Below, one piece after another: positions 61,744-64,000 of a DNA stretch of 64,000 bases. The notes beneath the pieces are model-generated. The model saw nothing but the letters and a program-made list of their open reading frames with translations. It was not told the origin of the DNA and searched no databases. The translations under genes and the position numbers were made by a program. Each line of letters begins with the position of its first letter. Within the stretch, counting starts at the first letter, position 1. Source of the DNA: Bacteroidota bacterium (GTDB taxonomy: Bacteria; Bacteroidota; Bacteroidia; Bacteroidales; Paludibacteraceae); assembly GCA_023459355.1 (NCBI GenBank), contig JAEWUM010000009.1, positions 62,001-126,000 of the forward strand. Reading direction: 5' to 3'.

Positions 61744-62322
61744 ATCAAACACTTTTCTATACGCGTGACAATACGGAATGCCGTTTTTCTTGTTATAATA
61801 CTCCTGATGATAATCCTCTGCTTCCCAGAATTCAGGTGCGGGACGAAGCTGCGTTGCAACCTTATAACCTTTATCAGTCAGTATTTTGATGTATTTTTCA
61901 ACCATTTGTTTCTGCTCGTTGTTCACATAGAATACCACCGATTGATATTGCTCACCTATATCGGGTCCCTGACCACCAACCTGTTCAAAATCATGGGTTT
62001 CATAATACAACCTGAGCATACTTTCAAATGAAGTAATTTCAGGATCGAAAACTACCTCTACAACTTCCACATGTCCGGTTTTACCGGTACAAACTTCTTT
62101 ATAAGTCGGCGCAAAGGTATGTCCGCCCATGTATCCCACTGTAGTAGAGATCACGCCGGGCGCTTTCAGAAAGTGATATTCGGTTCCCCAAAAACAACCT
62201 GAGGCAAAATAAGCTTTTTCCATCTGTATGTTGTCTATATCTTTCTTATTTAATGTTATATATCCTGAAAACAAAATCATCAGTAAACTAATTCCGATAA
62301 TTCCTGATATAACCCTTTTCAT
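61741..62322 (-). CDS. msrA: Peptide methionine (S)-S-oxide reductase MsrA, membrane-anchored
   Basis: 193 residues. A hydrophobic N-terminal segment ([20 protein letters not shown]) works as signal peptide or anchor, so the enzyme probably acts in the periplasm. The catalytic Cys43 lies in GCFWG, with YMGGH, GHVEVV and EDYHQEYY typical of the family, and a likely resolving Cys in PYCHAY. It reduces methionine-S-oxide in oxidised proteins. The ATG overlaps the msrB stop (ATGA); the stop lies in a heptad array before oxyR. Confidence 0.95.
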   Translation of the reverse strand: MKRVISGIIGISLLMILFSGYITLNKKDIDNIQMEKAYFASGCFWGTEYHFLKAPGVISTTVGYMGGHTFAPTYKEVCTGKTGHVEVVEVVFDPEITSFESMLRLYYETHDFEQVGGQGPDIGEQYQSVVFYVNNEQKQMVEKYIKILTDKGYKVATQLRPAPEFWEAEDYHQEYYNKKNGIPYCHAYRKVFD

Positions 62323-62678
62323 GACTTTTTAAAATCGAGCGACAATGAATTTACGCAATGTCGGACATTTTTAGTTGTAAAACCTTCTCCGGTAAAAACA
62401 TGGCCTAAATGTCCACCACAGTTTGCACAAACAATCTCTGTTCTGCTACCGTCGGCATCGGGAATCCGTTTTACAGCTCCGGGAATTTCATCATCGAAAG
62501 ACGGCCAGCCACAATGAGATTCAAATTTATCTTCCGATTTGTATAGTGAAGCCTCGCACCGGCGACAAACATACAGTCCCTTTTCCTTGTGATTCAGGAA
62601 CTTCCCTGTAAATGGATATTCGGTTGCTTTGTGAACAATCACAGCTTCTTCATCGGGAGTCAGTTTATTGTATGCCAT
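62319..62678 (-). CDS. msrB: Peptide methionine (R)-S-oxide reductase MsrB
   Basis: 119 residues. Zinc is held by C38, C41, C84 and C87 (CRRC, CANC), and the catalytic C108 sits in [15 protein letters not shown] and [13 protein letters not shown] are family marks. It reduces methionine-R-oxide, complementing MsrA. No signal peptide is visible, so MsrB seems cytoplasmic whereas MsrA has an anchor. Co-translated with msrA. Confidence 0.96.
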   Translation of the reverse strand: MAYNKLTPDEEAVIVHKATEYPFTGKFLNHKEKGLYVCRRCEASLYKSEDKFESHCGWPSFDDEIPGAVKRIPDADGSRTEIVCANCGGHLGHVFTGEGFTTKNVRHCVNSLSLDFKKS

Positions 62679-62706
62679 GCTACCAAGCTTTTAGAACTGA
62701 GACATA

Positions 62707-63174
62707 TTACCGTATCCTGTTCAATGATTTTATCAGGGCTTCATCTTTACCAATCGCCCTGATTGCCATGATGCTCAAGATAATACCAACCAGCGGAAAT
62801 GAGGCAGGAATTTCCAGGTAAAATGAAGCTTCCAGCGCTTTACCGTATTGCCACAAATAAATAAACATCAACCCGTAAAAACCAGCCATCAGGACTATAT
62901 TAGCAATAATCAGACGAATCTGAAGTAATCTTTTCTTAAATAGAAATACAGTTATCAGTGCAATAAGCGGTATTATGGCCATCAAAGCAGTTAATGTCCA
63001 GATATTTGCCAACCTGATATTACCGGACGTATTCATTTCAAATAATCCACGATAACTCATCTCGTAAATTGCAGCCTGCTCCACGTGTTGCAATCCGGCA
63101 ACCGGTGAAAAAAAGGTTACAGTTGTCAGTACAACAACAAGTAACAGGTATAATGTTTGAATTCTTTGTATCAT
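62707..63174 (-). CDS. DUF4293 four-helix membrane protein
   Basis: 155 residues from the ATG at 63174 (MIQRIQTLYLLLVVVLTTVT); a TTG nine bases upstream is the alternative. Four hydrophobic helices, and the start motif MIQRIQTxYLLL, mark the DUF4293 family that is almost confined to Bacteroidetes. Function unknown. 28 bases before msrB on the same strand. Confidence 0.85.
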   Translation of the reverse strand: MIQRIQTLYLLLVVVLTTVTFFSPVAGLQHVEQAAIYEMSYRGLFEMNTSGNIRLANIWTLTALMAIIPLIALITVFLFKKRLLQIRLIIANIVLMAGFYGLMFIYLWQYGKALEASFYLEIPASFPLVGIILSIMAIRAIGKDEALIKSLNRIR

Positions 63175-63211
63175 TATGCTCAAAAAAAATTAATATTGAT
63201 CCTTCCGGAAC

Positions 63212-64000
63212 TTATTTCTTCCACTTATTATCGCGGACAGCATATATACGTTCGATGATATCAACAACCTTCATTCCTTCGAGCAAATTTGTTTTTATAT
63301 CTCCGTCACCCATCAGTTTCTCTACTACATTTTCGATTACATAATGATGATTCTGAGCCGAACCTTTGTATTTTCCATAATCGTTGGGTGGATTTGAAGC
63401 GGGAAGTTCAGGCATTTCATAATCCTTGATATGGCAATACACCACCTCATTCATATATTGTCCGGCAACCTTAACTGTTCCCTTAGATCCGATGATGGTA
63501 ATAGCACTTTCGAAGTTAGTATCCCAAACTGCAGTTGAGTAGTTCAGGCAACCCATTCCCCTGCCTTCAACAAAGTTAAAAGTAACGATACCACTATCCT
63601 CAAAATCAGTAAGATGTTGATGGTTGAAGTCGGCAAAACTTCCGTTAATATTGGTGATATCACCAAACAACCAATACATGATATCAATAAAGTGCGAAAA
63701 CTGGGTAAACAAGGTTCCACCATCTAATTTGGCATCGCCATGCCAGCTCCCGGGTTTATAGTAATGTTCGTCTCTATTCCAATAACAATCCAGTTTCACC
63801 ATGTAAATATCACCCAATACTTGTTCATCAACAATTTGCTTTAACCATACAGCCGGTGGAGAATAGCGGTTTTGCATCACACTAAACACATGTCGCGACA
63901 TTTTCAATGATTTAAACAAAATCATTTCAGCATCTTTTTTTGTCAGTGCAATTGGCTTTTCCAGAACAACGTGTTTTTTCGCTTCAAGTGCTCTGATGGC
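63212..64000 (-). CDS. Gfo/Idh/MocA family oxidoreductase (5' end cut off by window edge)
   Basis: The frame is open from the window edge to the stop at 63212, 262 residues. The first visible part, HVVLEKPIALTKKDAE, contains the EKP motif of the NAD(P)-binding domain, so about 90 N-terminal residues are missing. The catalytic domain shows GSWHGDAKLDGGTLFTQFSH and FIDIMYWLFG, in which Asp/His serve in dehydrogenation of a cyclitol or sugar. Relatives such as WlbA/WbpB oxidise UDP-sugars for surface glycans, but the substrate cannot be read here. Confidence 0.88.
   Translation of the reverse strand, partial: AIRALEAKKHVVLEKPIALTKKDAEMILFKSLKMSRHVFSVMQNRYSPPAVWLKQIVDEQVLGDIYMVKLDCYWNRDEHYYKPGSWHGDAKLDGGTLFTQFSHFIDIMYWLFGDITNINGSFADFNHQHLTDFEDSGIVTFNFVEGRGMGCLNYSTAVWDTNFESAITIIGSKGTVKVAGQYMNEVVYCHIKDYEMPELPASNPPNDYGKYKGSAQNHHYVIENVVEKLMGDGDIKTNLLEGMKVVDIIERIYAVRDNKWKK

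Overview
The window looks like chromosomal DNA of a Bacteroidota species, probably order Bacteroidales. Promoters fit the Bacteroidota form (TTTG, a 19-base spacer, then TANNTTTG) upstream of thrS and tRNA-Gly, and nearly so at yicC and tRNA-Leu. A protein with a C-terminal type IX secretion sorting domain is present. Shine-Dalgarno sequences are not evident, and many family versions are typical of this phylum (675-residue dipeptidyl peptidase III, HU followed by a tiny basic protein and RNase G, FloA/NfeD, DUF4293). I cannot name the genus.

Layout. 1-25.4 kb is mostly housekeeping: a YgiQ radical SAM protein (cut by the window edge) and an NhaC antiporter; udp, a hexapeptide acetyltransferase and mnmE; a broken GNAT gene; a TrpB2-type enzyme; yicC-yihY-coaE; thrS-mazG-dipeptidyl peptidase III; a tRNA-Leu; a GlsB/OlsB-like acyltransferase; HU, a 29-residue basic protein and RNase G; a tRNA-Gly/Leu/Leu cluster; two CDF metal exporters; and a TPR/PD40 protein with nfeD and floA. 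25.5-47.6 kb is one long minus-strand surface-polysaccharide locus built around a Wzm/Wzt-type ABC exporter. It holds six GT2 or GT4 glycosyltransferases plus one GtrB/ArnC-like GT2 enzyme, two GT-C-like membrane proteins, an AsnB amidotransferase, two NodB-fold proteins, a formyltransferase homologue, a DUF354 protein and a FemAB-like protein. Inside it, 37.5-43.4 kb is visibly more AT-rich. That part carries a DegT aminotransferase, a NeuD acyltransferase, a GtrB/ArnC-like enzyme, an ATP-grasp ligase, a small DMT-type membrane protein and a GT-C-like protein, a parts list resembling Arn or Gtr envelope-glycosylation systems. 47.7-57.4 kb holds a pullulanase lipoprotein, a four-helix-bundle protein, an M3 peptidase, a type IX cargo protein, a polyprenyl sugar transferase and a Wzi-like outer-membrane barrel. 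57.4-64 kb is mfd, oxyR, msrA, msrB, a DUF4293 protein and a partial Gfo/Idh/MocA oxidoreductase, all on the minus strand.

The most unusual signal is not a gene. Six loci carry short arrays with an exact seven-base period, made from a small shared vocabulary (GGAAAGC, TGAAAGC, GAATAGC, GGAGACT/GGAGTCT, TAGTGGA and their complements). Two word types occur in one unbroken register at 55.4 kb and again at 61.7 kb, so they appear to belong to one system. The arrays lie just after stop codons, overlap them (mazG, a deacetylase gene, msrA), or, in the pullulanase gene, encode part of the signal peptide. Other repeat families (23-base palindromic units at 25.4 kb, CATTGCGAG units at 47.6 kb) also supply or touch stop codons. 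A leader element complementary to the D-arm of the tRNA-Gly it precedes is a second oddity.

All functional calls rest on reading motifs, lengths and gene order by eye; no database search was run. Base-composition statements come from hand counts on a few lines.
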